A stretch of 64,000 bases of DNA from Pseudalgibacter alginicilyticus (GCF_001310225.1 NZ_CP012898.1:2170001-2234000); one strand, 5' to 3'. Counted from the stretch's first letter, positions 42,950 through 51,825 are shown. Notes: generated by a model not told the origin, from the letters alone. Program-made: numbers and translations.

Positions 42950-44542
42950 TTAACTTAAGCTTAACTTTGATTTTGGTCTTTCCTTAAAGAACTTCACAAA
43001 ACTTTCAGGATTTTCAACAATACCTCGTTTTGATACTAATTTAATGTCAATCTCTCGCTCCTTTGCTTTAAACAGAAAATCTTCTAATATCTCAATAATG
43101 TCATAATCTAAATATCTTGTTTTTATTAAATCAATCTCTAAATAGGTATTTCTTGGTAGGTTATCCAATTCTTTAAGAATGGCCCCTTTATTAAAGAACG
43201 TAACCTCTTCCGCTAATGTCATTTTTATTTTATGCTTACCATTGCTTTTATCTTCAATATTAAGAAAATGAGAATTCTGGTAACTTTTAAGTAATATAAC
43301 TATAATTCCAACTAATAAACCTATACCTATACCAACTAATAAATCGGTAAAAACGATACCTATAATTGTAGCAAAAAACGGCACAGACTGCTTCCAACCT
43401 AAGTCGTACATTTTTTTGAACAATGCCGGTTTAGCTAATTTGTAACCAACTAACAATAATATAGCAGCTAAAACAGACAATGGAATCATGTTTAACAGCT
43501 TAGGAATTAAAACAACAGATATTAATAATAAGAATCCATGAATAATAGTAGACATTTTACTTTTACCTCCAGACTGAATGTTAGCTGAACTTCTTACTAT
43601 TACTTGGGTAATTGGCAGTCCACCTATTAAACCAGAAATAATGTTACCAGTTCCTTGAGCTAACAACTCTCTATTAGTTGGTGTTACGTTTTTGTCTGGA
43701 TCAATTTTATCAGATGCTTCCACACTTAATAAAGTTTCTAAACTTGCTACTAAAGCCAAGGTAAATGCGGTTATCCAAACATGATGATTTGTTATAACTG
43801 CAAAGTTTGGAAAACTAAATTGATTGATAAATGAAGCTGCATCTTCAGGTATTGGCACACTTACTAAGTGCTTTGATCCAATAGATAGTAATTCATTATC
43901 TTGAGTTACAATATAAAAAATAATACCTAATACTACCACAACAAATGGCCCTTGTATTAATTTAAAAATTTTAGATTTTTCACTCAATACTTGCTCCCAA
44001 AATATCATAAGTAACAAACTTACAATTCCTATGATAGCAGCTCCAATATGGATGTTACTCAACATATTGATTAACTCAGAAAATGTATTACCCCCATCAA
44101 TCTCAAGAAACTCAAGATCCCAAGCAGACTCTTCATCATAACCAAAAAAGTTAGGTATTTGTTTTAAAATAATTATAATACCAATACCGGTAAGCATCCC
44201 TTTAATAACTGATGAAGGAAAATAATACCCAATTACTCCTGCTTTTAAAACTCCAAAAATCAACTGAATAACACCAGCTAAAACTACAGCTACTAAAAAG
44301 TTTTCATAACCTCCTAAATTGCCTATAGCTGTTAATACAATTGCAGCAAGCCCTGCTGCCGGACCACTAACACCTAACTTAGAGCCACTAAGACTTCCTA
44401 CTACAATTCCTCCAACAATTCCAGCAATAACACCTGAGAATAAAGGAGCTCCACTGGCTAGTGCAATACCCAAACATAATGGTAATGCTACAAAAAACAC
44501 GACTAAACTTGCTGGAAAGTCGTTTTTAATATTTTTAAACAT
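42950..44542 (-). CDS. SulP-family anion transporter with STAS domain (probable bicarbonate)
   Basis: The 530-residue protein has the SulP membrane core (roughly 12 to 14 helices over residues 1-430), with the early motif FPASLVVFFVALPLCLGIALASGAPLFSG split over helices 1-2 and the later GLIGGLPITQVIVRSSANIQSG. A C-terminal STAS domain covers about 440-525. SulP proteins carry sulphate, bicarbonate or other anions. Beta-carbonic anhydrase downstream in the same orientation points to bicarbonate rather than sulphate. Confidence 0.92.
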   Translation of the reverse strand: MFKNIKNDFPASLVVFFVALPLCLGIALASGAPLFSGVIAGIVGGIVVGSLSGSKLGVSGPAAGLAAIVLTAIGNLGGYENFLVAVVLAGVIQLIFGVLKAGVIGYYFPSSVIKGMLTGIGIIIILKQIPNFFGYDEESAWDLEFLEIDGGNTFSELINMLSNIHIGAAIIGIVSLLLMIFWEQVLSEKSKIFKLIQGPFVVVVLGIIFYIVTQDNELLSIGSKHLVSVPIPEDAASFINQFSFPNFAVITNHHVWITAFTLALVASLETLLSVEASDKIDPDKNVTPTNRELLAQGTGNIISGLIGGLPITQVIVRSSANIQSGGKSKMSTIIHGFLLLISVVLIPKLLNMIPLSVLAAILLLVGYKLAKPALFKKMYDLGWKQSVPFFATIIGIVFTDLLVGIGIGLLVGIIVILLKSYQNSHFLNIEDKSNGKHKIKMTLAEEVTFFNKGAILKELDNLPRNTYLEIDLIKTRYLDYDIIEILEDFLFKAKEREIDIKLVSKRGIVENPESFVKFFKERPKSKLSLS

Positions 44543-44637
44543 AAAATAATAAGTTTTTGCCTTCAGCTTTGAAACAAAACCAAAAAACAGTTAAAAAATT
44601 TAATAAATGGACTCCTATAAAGTCCTAAAAACCTAAA

Positions 44638-44946
44638 TTATATTATGTGAAAATCTGGTGGGGGAGAGATTAGATTTAAATGTGGCTTTGGGTAATTTTT
44701 AAAAAAATACTCTAAGTTATTTTCATCTTCATTAGAAAACATCTCAGTTTCAATTGTGTTTGTTTCTGAAAACAAATCATTAACTTTTTTCACTTTTGGG
44801 GTACTATTTTCTTCTTCTTCAGCAGAGGATGCTGTGTAATAAATAGAAACATCAATAGTATTATCAACCATAACAAGGATTGTTGGCCCCGCTATAAAGA
44901 GCAAAAATATGATAGTTAATAAATTTGAAACTATGTTTCTTAACAT
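44638..44946 (-). CDS. Membrane-anchored hypothetical protein upstream of the SulP gene
   Basis: I prefer ATG 44946 (102 residues, MLRNIVSNLLTIIFLLFIAG); an ATG at 44994 would add 16 residues. One hydrophobic helix (about 5-28) is followed by an acidic, probably periplasmic tail with a patch of Glu (SSAEEEENSTPK) and the end YPKPHLNLISPPPDFHII. The gene is 95 nt upstream of SulP on the same strand and divergent from the CarboxypepD_reg gene across the first 11-bp operator array. Family unknown to me. Confidence 0.65.
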   Translation of the reverse strand: MLRNIVSNLLTIIFLLFIAGPTILVMVDNTIDVSIYYTASSAEEEENSTPKVKKVNDLFSETNTIETEMFSNEDENNLEYFFKNYPKPHLNLISPPPDFHII

Positions 44947-45081
44947 GTATTTCTTAATATTTTTAAGAATTGCAAATATAAAAACGTTTCTCATTATTTT
45001 ATGTTAAGTATTTCTTAAAACCCTTTAACAACAAGGTACTACACTATATAACAACAAGTTATACCAACAACAAAACATCTC

Positions 45082-45159
45082 TTAACATTAAGGTAACATT
45101 TTAATCATTTATGCTTAATAATAACGTAACACCTTTATTTTATTTATGATAGAAATTTG
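45082..45159 (+). promoter_or_regulatory. 11-bp-phased operator array and promoter (Pho-box-like) before the CarboxypepD_reg gene
   Basis: Five 11-bp units run from 45082: TTAACATTAAG, GTAACATTTTA, a non-matching unit, TTAATAATAAC and GTAACACCTTT. Each matching unit begins with a nTAAc-type half-site, so two tandem pairs are separated by one helical turn (33 bp start to start). A TTTG that could end a degenerate -7 element (GAAATTTG) begins 41 bp after the start of the second pair. The 7-4-7 layout within a pair is like a PhoB or other OmpR-family site. Confidence 0.6.
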
Positions 45160-45187
45160 TAACATCTATATAATCATATTTATTTTA

Positions 45188-45580
45188 ATGAAACATTTAG
45201 TCATTTTATTTTTAATACTGTTTTCTACATTTAGTTTTTCACAAAATAGTGGGCTAATTGTTGGCAATGTTTTAGATGGAGAAATGAATGGAAACCCATT
45301 AATGGATGCTAATATATCTATAAAAGGCACCTCTACTAATACTACTTCAGATTTATCAGGCTTGTTTCTTTTAGAAAATCTAAAAGACGGTGATTATACG
45401 CTGGTTTGTAGTTTTGTTGGTTACGAATCAAAAGAAGCTAAAGTTAAAATTACCTCTGGAGAACCTACTGAAATAAATATAACTTTAAAAGCAAGCACTT
45501 TATCATTAAATGATTTTGCCGCTTTAGGTATATCTCCTCAGGATACAAAACAAGATAAAACGGTTTCAATTATAAACTAA
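45188..45580 (+). CDS. Secreted stand-alone CarboxypepD_reg-like domain protein
   Basis: I start at ATG 45188 (130 residues), because MKHLVILFLILFSTFSFSQ is a complete signal peptide; the ATG at 45146 lies inside the promoter region. The mature part is a single beta-sandwich CarboxypepD_reg-like domain (GLIVGNVLDGEMNGNPLMDA, SDLSGLFLLENL, SFVGYESKEAKVKI). This domain normally forms the N-terminus of TonB receptors, and this copy is clearly similar to that of the receptor at 47226 (VGNVLDGEMNG against TGKILDGEFND). It ends after a short polar tail, with no barrel. Possibly a periplasmic accessory to that receptor. Confidence 0.78.
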   Translation: MKHLVILFLILFSTFSFSQNSGLIVGNVLDGEMNGNPLMDANISIKGTSTNTTSDLSGLFLLENLKDGDYTLVCSFVGYESKEAKVKITSGEPTEINITLKASTLSLNDFAALGISPQDTKQDKTVSIIN

Positions 45581-45762
45581 TTTTTAATTAAAACAAATTG
45601 CAATAGTTTTTTATAACCATAAAATATATATTTTTTAGATAGCGCTCTCACACCACATGTCTACAAAACACTAATTATCAGCACAGTAAGATTTAACTCC
45701 AATAATATTCAACATCTAATGTTAACTTATTGTTTCTAATATTTACAAAAACATCTTTTCTC

Positions 45763-45840
45763 ATAACATTACGGTAACCGTTTTTTGAAGCTTCTTTAAC
45801 TTTTGGATAACCTCAACTTTACATAGTAGCAGTTTCTTTG
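45763..45840 (+). promoter_or_regulatory. Second 11-bp-phased operator array and promoter before the lipoprotein gene
   Basis: Five 11-bp units run from 45763: ATAACATTACG, GTAACCGTTTT, a non-matching unit, TTAACTTTTGG and ATAACCTCAAC. A TTTG (in TTTCTTTG) begins 41 bp after the start of the second pair. Spacing, number of pairs and distance to the TTTG equal those of the array at 45082. The flanking gap 45581-45883 contains nothing else recognisable. Confidence 0.62.
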
Positions 45841-45883
45841 TGGCAGTAAAAAACAAACAAATAAATTTAAAATTAAAAAAAAA

Positions 45884-47149
45884 ATGAAAAAATTAAATTA
45901 TTTATTTATATCAATGCTATGTTTAGGGCTTGCAACAGGATGTAGCAGTAGTGATGATGACAATGATGTTGATGATGATGAAAACCAAAATGTTATTACT
46001 AAATCAGGAATTTTAACTGCTAATGAAACTTGGACTGCTGATAATATTTATTTGTTAGATGGTAAAGTAGTAGTAAATGAGGATGTTATTTTAACTATAG
46101 AAGCTGGTACTATTATTAAAGGTGCTGAAGGTTTAGAATCATTAGCTTCTGCTTTAGTAGTGGATCAAGGTGGTAAAATTATTGCAAATGGAACAGCTGC
46201 TAAACCAATTATTATGACATCTGAATTAGATAACATTGCTGTTGGTCAAACTTCAGGAACAAATTTAAATCAAGAAGATGTTGGTCTTTGGGGAGGTTTA
46301 ATCATTTTAGGTCGTGCACCAATATCTGAAAGTGGTGATGTACAAACCGCGCAAATTGAAGGTATTCCTGCTACAGAGCCTTATGGACAATACGGAGGAA
46401 CAGATGAAGATGATAACTCAGGTGTTTACAAATACATTTCTGTAAGACATGGTGGAATTACTATTGGAGCTGACAATGAAATCAATGGTGTTACTATGGG
46501 TGGTGTTGGTAGAGGTACTACTATGGACCATATTGAAGTAGTAGCAAACCAAGATGATGGTTTCGAATGGTTTGGAGGAACTGTAGAGTGTACTAACTTT
46601 ATTACTTGGGCTAATGGTGATGACGGTTTAGATGCTGATCAAGCTTGGTCTGGATATATAGACAATGCGGTAGTAATTCAAGGAACTGAATCAGGTAGTG
46701 CTTTCGAATTAGACGGTCCTGAAGGATCTGCGGCAACTGAAGATTCTTATACAATGAAAAACATCACTTTAATTGGAAACTCTGCCAACAACAGCAAAAT
46801 AGTAGATGCAAGAGATGGTTTACTTGCTAGTTTAGAAAATATATTAGTATATAATTTTAGTTCAGGAGCTACAATAAACTTTGATGATGACCAATCAATT
46901 ATTGAATTAGCTAATGATAGATTAACTTTTACAAGTTGGGAAATTGTTTTACCTACTGGTGTTGCAACTGTTTCTGACCTTATAAGTGTTACTGTTGACC
47001 CAGATGATCCTAATCGAATAACAGAAGTTGTTAATGAAGCTAAAGTTACAAATAATGTTACAGCAATTACTTCTTCTTCTGAAGCAACAGTAGGCGCAAA
47101 CACAACTGTATTTGGATGGACTTATGCAGCTGCACAAAACGCATTCTAA
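45884..47149 (+). CDS. Surface lipoprotein with beta-helix-like repeats, partner of TonB receptor
   Basis: The 421-residue lipoprotein has the lipobox LATGC (C20), followed at once by SSSDDDND; a short acidic stretch behind the Cys is the known signal for export to the cell surface in Bacteroidota. The rest shows repeated short strands with Asn/Gly turns (LTIEAGTIIKG, ALVVDQGGKIIANGTA, GGVGRGTTMDHIEVV), resembling a right-handed beta-helix. It is followed after 76 nt by a large TonB receptor, so it is probably its surface partner. The promoter carries the 11-bp array shared with the upstream gene, which hints at nutrient (possibly phosphate) control. Ligand unknown. Confidence 0.8.
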   Translation: MKKLNYLFISMLCLGLATGCSSSDDDNDVDDDENQNVITKSGILTANETWTADNIYLLDGKVVVNEDVILTIEAGTIIKGAEGLESLASALVVDQGGKIIANGTAAKPIIMTSELDNIAVGQTSGTNLNQEDVGLWGGLIILGRAPISESGDVQTAQIEGIPATEPYGQYGGTDEDDNSGVYKYISVRHGGITIGADNEINGVTMGGVGRGTTMDHIEVVANQDDGFEWFGGTVECTNFITWANGDDGLDADQAWSGYIDNAVVIQGTESGSAFELDGPEGSAATEDSYTMKNITLIGNSANNSKIVDARDGLLASLENILVYNFSSGATINFDDDQSIIELANDRLTFTSWEIVLPTGVATVSDLISVTVDPDDPNRITEVVNEAKVTNNVTAITSSSEATVGANTTVFGWTYAAAQNAF

Positions 47150-47169
47150 ATCAACAAACATAATTTATT

Positions 47170-47200
47170 AAAATGTCCGGAAATAATTTCCGGACATTTT
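47170..47200 (+). terminator. Strong hairpin between lipoprotein and TonB-receptor genes
   Basis: AAAATGTCCGGAAAT (47170-47184) is the reverse complement of ATTTCCGGACATTTT (47186-47200). The stem is about 13 bp with a small loop and a modest T run. It lies between two probably co-regulated genes and may reduce or adjust read-through into the receptor gene. Confidence 0.75.
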
Positions 47201-47225
47201 GTATTTCTTAAAATAAAATCCAAAA

Positions 47226-50048
47226 ATGCTTAAATCCGTAATTCTTTTTTTTGCACTTCTTTTTTCCTTTTCAATCGTATCCGCTCAAACTGGAGAGGTT
47301 ACAGGAAAAATCCTTGATGGTGAGTTTAATGATGTTTTAGCCTTTGCTAACGTTTTAGTTAAAGACACCCAAACAGGTACCACATCAGATTTTGATGGTG
47401 TATATTCATTAACATTAAAAGAAGGTGTTTACACTTTAGTTTATTCATTTATTGGATATGAAACTAAGGCTATTACAGACGTTCAAGTAACGGCCAATGG
47501 CGTTACAGAAATAAATGTAACAATAAACCCAACCTCAGCTTCATTAAGCGAAATTGTTATAACAACTTCTATAAGAAGAAACACTGAAGAATCTGTTTTA
47601 AATTTTCAACGAAACTCAACAGTTTCATTAGATGGTCTTTCTATAGAAAGTATTAAAAAATCTGGTGCTAGTAATATTGCTTCGGCAATTAAAAGCATAC
47701 CTGGTGTTTCAGTACAAGACAGCAAATTTGTATATGTGAGAGGTCTAGGTGACCGTTATACAAAATCCATTTTAAATGGTATGGACATACCGGGATTAGA
47801 CCCAGACAAGAACACGGTACAAATGGATGTATTTCCTACTAATATTTTAGAAAACATTATAGTAGTTAAATCTGGATCAGCTGAATTACCTGCAGATTTT
47901 ACTGGAGGTGTTGTAGATATAATAACTAAAGATTTTCCATCTAAAAAAGCAATGAGTTTTTCTGTTTCAAGCAGCTATAACCCTGATATGCATTTAAACT
48001 CAAACTACGTAACTTATGATGGTAGTGGCACAGACTTTTTAGGTTTTGATAATGGCAATAGAGATTTACCTATTTCTACTACATCTACAATTCCAAACCC
48101 TGCATCAGCAAATAACTCTACATTAGAAGGTATTACACGATCATTTAACAGCACATTAGCAGCAGAACGCAAAACAAGTTTGCCTAATTTAAGCTTAGGC
48201 TTTAATTACGGAAACCAATTTGATGTAGCTGACAATAAATTAGGACTTATTGCTTCTATAAATTATAAAAATGAAACCTTATTTTATGAAGGTTTTGAAA
48301 ATGGTGTTTATCAAAAAGATGAAGACCGAAGTGTTTACGATTTAAGATTTGACAGAAGACAAACTGGCGATTTAGGTGAAAATAATACCTTACTTAGTGG
48401 TTTATTAGGCCTAACTTATAAAACAGACAATTCTAAATATAATTTTAATGTTCTACAAATTCAAAGCGGAGAAAGTAGAGCTGCATTATTTAATCAGGCT
48501 ACACAAATATCAAATTCTATTAATGTAGACAAAGATAACTTAGAGTACACCCAACGCTCACTTACCAATTTAATGATTGGAGGTAAACACACCAGTAGCG
48601 ACAGTAATTTTATAACTGAATGGAAAGTGTCACCAAGCCTTAGTCGTGTTTACGACAAAGACATAAGATTAACTACTTTTGTTTTAAACACTGATGGCAC
48701 AACTGGAATTAGTTCAGATGCAGGATTTCCACAAAGATTATGGAGAGACTTAGAAGAATTTAACGTAGTAAGTAAATTAGATTTCACAAAAAAATACAAC
48801 TTATTTAATAATAAAGCGGTACTGAAATTTGGTGGATTAGTTAGCTACAAACAACGTAATTATGATATCTACAAATACGAAGTTGCATTTAGAAGTGTAA
48901 CCACTTCTGATTTTAACGGAGACCCTGATGCTATTTTAGCCTCAGAAAATATATGGACGCCAGAAACCAACTCTGGTTCCTATATTCGTGGAAATTTTGA
49001 ACCAGCTAACTCCTATGAATCTACTCAAAATACAGGAGCTTTATATGTTTCAAATGAGTTTAAAATTAGCGATAAATTGAAAACTATTCTGGGTTTACGT
49101 GCCGAATATTTTACAACACTATTTAGCGGACAAAACAATTCAGGAACTATAATTTACGATAATGAGCAAACTATAGAAGAATTGGATTTATTCCCTTCTA
49201 CTAACTTTATTTATGAAGTAAATGATAATTCTAATTTCCGCTTATCATATTTCCGCACCGTAGCAAGACCAAGTTTTAGAGAACTATCTGTGGTACAGAT
49301 TCCAGATTTATTAACAGGAATTACTTTCTTAGGCAATATTGATTTACAACCTTCATATATTAATAACTTTGATGTAAGATATGAGTATTATGGTGAAAAA
49401 GCTCAAATGTTTGCCATCAGTGGTTTTTACAAAAAGTTTAAAGACCCTATTGAATTAGTAGCATTTTCATTTGTAGCTCCAAATCAATTTACGCCAAGAA
49501 ATTCACCCGAAGCACAAGTATATGGGGTAGAATTTGAAGGGCGTAAAAATTTCAACTTCATAACAGAATCTTTATCTGATTTAAGTTTGAATGTAAACAT
49601 TTCACTTATTGAATCTGAAATTGAAATGGCTAAAGGAGCCGGTGAAGAATATGAGTCTAGACAGCAATTTGCAAGAGATGTAGAAACAATAGATGATACA
49701 CGTACTTTACAAGGCCAGTCGCCATTTTTAGTAAATGTAGGACTTAATTATAAAAATGAAGATTCTGGTTTTGAGTCAGGAATTTTTTACAATGTACAAG
49801 GTAAAACTTTGGAGATTGTTGGTTTTGGTAAAAATCCAGATGTATTCGTACAACCTTTTAATAGCTTAAATTTAAACTTTTCAAAAACTTTAGGTAAAGA
49901 AAACAATTCAACTATTACTTTTAAAGTTGATAATATTTTAGGCGAGGAAAAAGAAAGCGCATATGAATCATTTGGTACCGATAAAATTCCTTTTTCATTA
50001 AGACAACCAGGCACTTCATTTTCATTAGGTTATAGTATAAACTTTTAA
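47226..50048 (+). CDS. TonB-dependent outer-membrane receptor with CarboxypepD_reg N-terminal domain
   Basis: The 940-residue protein has a signal peptide (FFALLFSFSIVSAQ) and a CarboxypepD_reg-like domain (about 22-105, GEVTGKILDGEFNDVLAF). A plug follows (about 125-230: IKKSGASNIASAIKSIPGVSVQDSKFVYVRGLGDRY split over two strands), then a long barrel ending FSLGYSINF. It imports a substrate across the outer membrane using TonB energy. It lies 76 nt after the surface lipoprotein, its probable partner. A 12-bp terminator follows. Confidence 0.94.
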   Translation: MLKSVILFFALLFSFSIVSAQTGEVTGKILDGEFNDVLAFANVLVKDTQTGTTSDFDGVYSLTLKEGVYTLVYSFIGYETKAITDVQVTANGVTEINVTINPTSASLSEIVITTSIRRNTEESVLNFQRNSTVSLDGLSIESIKKSGASNIASAIKSIPGVSVQDSKFVYVRGLGDRYTKSILNGMDIPGLDPDKNTVQMDVFPTNILENIIVVKSGSAELPADFTGGVVDIITKDFPSKKAMSFSVSSSYNPDMHLNSNYVTYDGSGTDFLGFDNGNRDLPISTTSTIPNPASANNSTLEGITRSFNSTLAAERKTSLPNLSLGFNYGNQFDVADNKLGLIASINYKNETLFYEGFENGVYQKDEDRSVYDLRFDRRQTGDLGENNTLLSGLLGLTYKTDNSKYNFNVLQIQSGESRAALFNQATQISNSINVDKDNLEYTQRSLTNLMIGGKHTSSDSNFITEWKVSPSLSRVYDKDIRLTTFVLNTDGTTGISSDAGFPQRLWRDLEEFNVVSKLDFTKKYNLFNNKAVLKFGGLVSYKQRNYDIYKYEVAFRSVTTSDFNGDPDAILASENIWTPETNSGSYIRGNFEPANSYESTQNTGALYVSNEFKISDKLKTILGLRAEYFTTLFSGQNNSGTIIYDNEQTIEELDLFPSTNFIYEVNDNSNFRLSYFRTVARPSFRELSVVQIPDLLTGITFLGNIDLQPSYINNFDVRYEYYGEKAQMFAISGFYKKFKDPIELVAFSFVAPNQFTPRNSPEAQVYGVEFEGRKNFNFITESLSDLSLNVNISLIESEIEMAKGAGEEYESRQQFARDVETIDDTRTLQGQSPFLVNVGLNYKNEDSGFESGIFYNVQGKTLEIVGFGKNPDVFVQPFNSLNLNFSKTLGKENNSTITFKVDNILGEEKESAYESFGTDKIPFSLRQPGTSFSLGYSINF

Positions 50049-50073
50049 TACATATTAAAAGTTTAGCAAAATA

Positions 50074-50100
50074 AAAAAGCATCCCACAGGGATGCTTTTT
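50074..50100 (+). terminator. Rho-independent terminator of the TonB-receptor gene
   Basis: AAAAAGCATCCC (50074-50085) pairs perfectly with GGGATGCTTTTT (50089-50100) around an ACA loop, 25 nt after the stop codon. Confidence 0.94.
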
Positions 50101-50140
50101 GCATTAAATTAATTAGGCAATTAATGGGCAAAAAAAGGTG

Positions 50141-50473
50141 TTATTTTCCAAGCATAAGCAACTCACTACATACAACCTCAGTTACATACCGTTTGTTTCC
50201 TTCCTTATCGTCATAACTACGCGAAGTTAATTTACCTTCAATGGCTACCTCTTTTCCTTTGGTTACATATTTTTCAATAATTTGAGCCGTTTTTCCCCAA
50301 GCCACCACATTGTGCCATTGGGTATCAGTTATTTTTTCACCTTTATTATTGGTGTAGCTTTCATTGGTTGCAATATTAAATTTAGCCAATGTTTTTCCTG
50401 ATTCAAGATTGATGATTTCTGGATCATTCCCTAAGTTACCAATCAACTGTACTTTGTTTCTAAGTGTGTTCAT
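50141..50473 (-). CDS. ssb: Single-stranded DNA-binding protein, short form
   Basis: The 110-residue protein is an OB-fold SSB (NKVQLIGNLGNDPEI, FNIATNESY, TQWHNVVAWGKTAQIIEKYVTKG, VAIEGKLTSRSYDDKEG). It ends at LLMLGK right after the OB fold, without the flexible linker and acidic DDDIPF-type tail that replicative SSBs use to recruit partners. It is therefore probably an accessory SSB. It is divergently transcribed from a zinc-ribbon gene; the shared upstream region carries phased repeats at 50582. Confidence 0.92.
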   Translation of the reverse strand: MNTLRNKVQLIGNLGNDPEIINLESGKTLAKFNIATNESYTNNKGEKITDTQWHNVVAWGKTAQIIEKYVTKGKEVAIEGKLTSRSYDDKEGNKRYVTEVVCSELLMLGK

Positions 50474-50581
50474 AATTTTAAATTTTAATCGTTAAACAGT
50501 TAATACTATCGAATTCTTATCTTTCGACACTGCAAAGATGTAACTGCATTAAAACTTTATTCGGTTATTAACTATTTAAAT

Positions 50582-50615
50582 TCGTTTGTAAATATTTGTA
50601 GTCGTTTGTAAACGA
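50582..50615. promoter_or_regulatory. Phased TTTGTA repeats and palindrome between ssb and the zinc-ribbon gene
   Basis: TCGTTTGTAAA occurs at 50582-50592 and 50602-50612, and TTTGTA occurs three times with exact 10-bp spacing (50585, 50595, 50605). The last copy is part of a perfect palindrome TCGTTT-GT-AAACGA (50602-50615). It looks like an operator array for a dimeric regulator acting on the divergent genes. Confidence 0.5.
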
Positions 50616-50654
50616 GTATTTTTTTACATATATTTACATACATATCAAATACTT

Positions 50655-51005
50655 ATGGCAACTCAATGTTTAGAATGTGGAGATAAAATTGTGGGCAGAA
50701 TAGATAAAAAATTCTGTAGTGATGGCTGTAGAAATGCCTATAATAATAAAATTAACAAAGACAGTAAGAACTTAATCCGAAATACAAATAACAGACTTCG
50801 CAAGAATTACAGGATTTTAGAAATGCTTAATCCGAGCCAAAAAACCAAAACTTCAAGAGCAAAACTTATTGAAGCTGGTTTTGATTTTAATTACTTTACT
50901 AGCATATATACAACCAAAGCTGGTACAATATATTACTTTGTTTATGATCAAGGGTATTTACCTTTAGAAGGCGATTATTATGCTTTAGTAAGGAGAGAAA
51001 ATTAA
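50655..51005 (+). CDS. Zinc-ribbon DNA-binding-like hypothetical protein
   Basis: The 116-residue protein begins MATQCLECGDKIVGRIDKKF and continues CSDGC, giving CxxC...CxxxC, a zinc-ribbon layout with four cysteines at about residues 5, 8, 21 and 25. A basic helical stretch follows (NRLRKNYRILEMLNPSQKTKTSRAKLIEAGF), and the end is rich in aromatic residues. It could bind nucleic acid. It lies divergent from ssb with the phased repeats between them. No specific family name can be given. Confidence 0.78.
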   Translation: MATQCLECGDKIVGRIDKKFCSDGCRNAYNNKINKDSKNLIRNTNNRLRKNYRILEMLNPSQKTKTSRAKLIEAGFDFNYFTSIYTTKAGTIYYFVYDQGYLPLEGDYYALVRREN

Positions 51006-51013
51006 TATTTAAA

Positions 51014-51052
51014 AAAAACTTTTGATTAAAAAATATCTAATCAAAAGTTTTT
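51014..51052. terminator. Bidirectional terminator between the zinc-ribbon and CBS genes
   Basis: AAAAACTTTTGATTA (51014-51028) pairs perfectly with TAATCAAAAGTTTTT (51038-51052) around a 9-nt loop, between two convergent genes. Confidence 0.9.
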
Positions 51053-51076
51053 ATTCCATGAAAAATAGGTTAATCA

Positions 51077-51544
51077 CTATTTCCAATTTTGCCCTTTTAA
51101 CTGCATAGCAGCTTTAAGAACATCTTTCTGACTTATGAGTCCGATTAATTTTCCATTTTCAACAATAGGAAATCGTCTATGTTTAGCTTCCAAAAATTTA
51201 TTGGCCGCATCAAAAATATTCATATTACCATCAATGGTTTCAACATTTTTTGCCATATGATTTTCAATAGTATCACTTTGCATTGGCATATTGTAATATC
51301 GACTTTCACTAATTTGTTTAATACAGTCTCCTTCAGAAATAATTCCTACCAACTCATGATTTTCATTTACCACAGGGCCACCAGAAATTCTATTATTAAT
51401 AAGGGTTTCCATAACATCTTCTATGGATTGGTCTGGCGTAAATGTTATTAAAGAAGTAGACATATAATCACTAACCTTTAAAGGCGTGTCATCTACTGCA
51501 TTTGTCTGCAATCTTCGTGCTCCTTGAAAACTTTTTATAGCCAT
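51077..51544 (-). CDS. CBS-domain pair protein
   Basis: The 155-residue cytoplasmic protein contains two CBS domains (about residues 25-85 and 92-150): VSDYMSTSLITFTPDQSIEDVMETLINNRISGGPVVNE and MAKNVETIDGNMNIFDAANKF, with ISEGDCIKQI and ISQKDVLKAA as domain ends. CBS pairs bind adenine nucleotides and regulate partner proteins. It has no attached effector domain and no obvious operon partner, so its target is unknown. Confidence 0.9.
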   Translation of the reverse strand: MAIKSFQGARRLQTNAVDDTPLKVSDYMSTSLITFTPDQSIEDVMETLINNRISGGPVVNENHELVGIISEGDCIKQISESRYYNMPMQSDTIENHMAKNVETIDGNMNIFDAANKFLEAKHRRFPIVENGKLIGLISQKDVLKAAMQLKGQNWK

Positions 51545-51825
51545 AATCTATTTTTTTTAAATTAATATTATATTATTTAGTTAATTGGATGGTTACTAAA
51601 TTGTCTTAAAAGACTAAACTCTAACAAAAGCTTAACACCTTTTAAGATAAATAACTTAAGTAGAATAAACGCAATTTTTATCACTTGGGTATGATACTGA
51701 ACTACTAAAGATAGCATTTTTTTGTAAATAAAAAAATTTAATGCTCTTTTTGAGCTTATAAAAGCTAATTTTTTTTAGTTTTAAACCCTTATAAAAAAAG
51801 AAGTTAAATATGATTATATGAATGT
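51545..51825. other. Gene-free AT-rich intergenic stretch
   Basis: About 280 bp between the CBS gene and the promoter at 51826. It is very AT-rich, with homopolymer runs. A 63-codon minus-strand ORF exists (51656-51847), but it looks spurious because its composition simply mirrors poly(A/T) runs. I see no repeat, hairpin or RNA gene. Confidence 0.6.
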
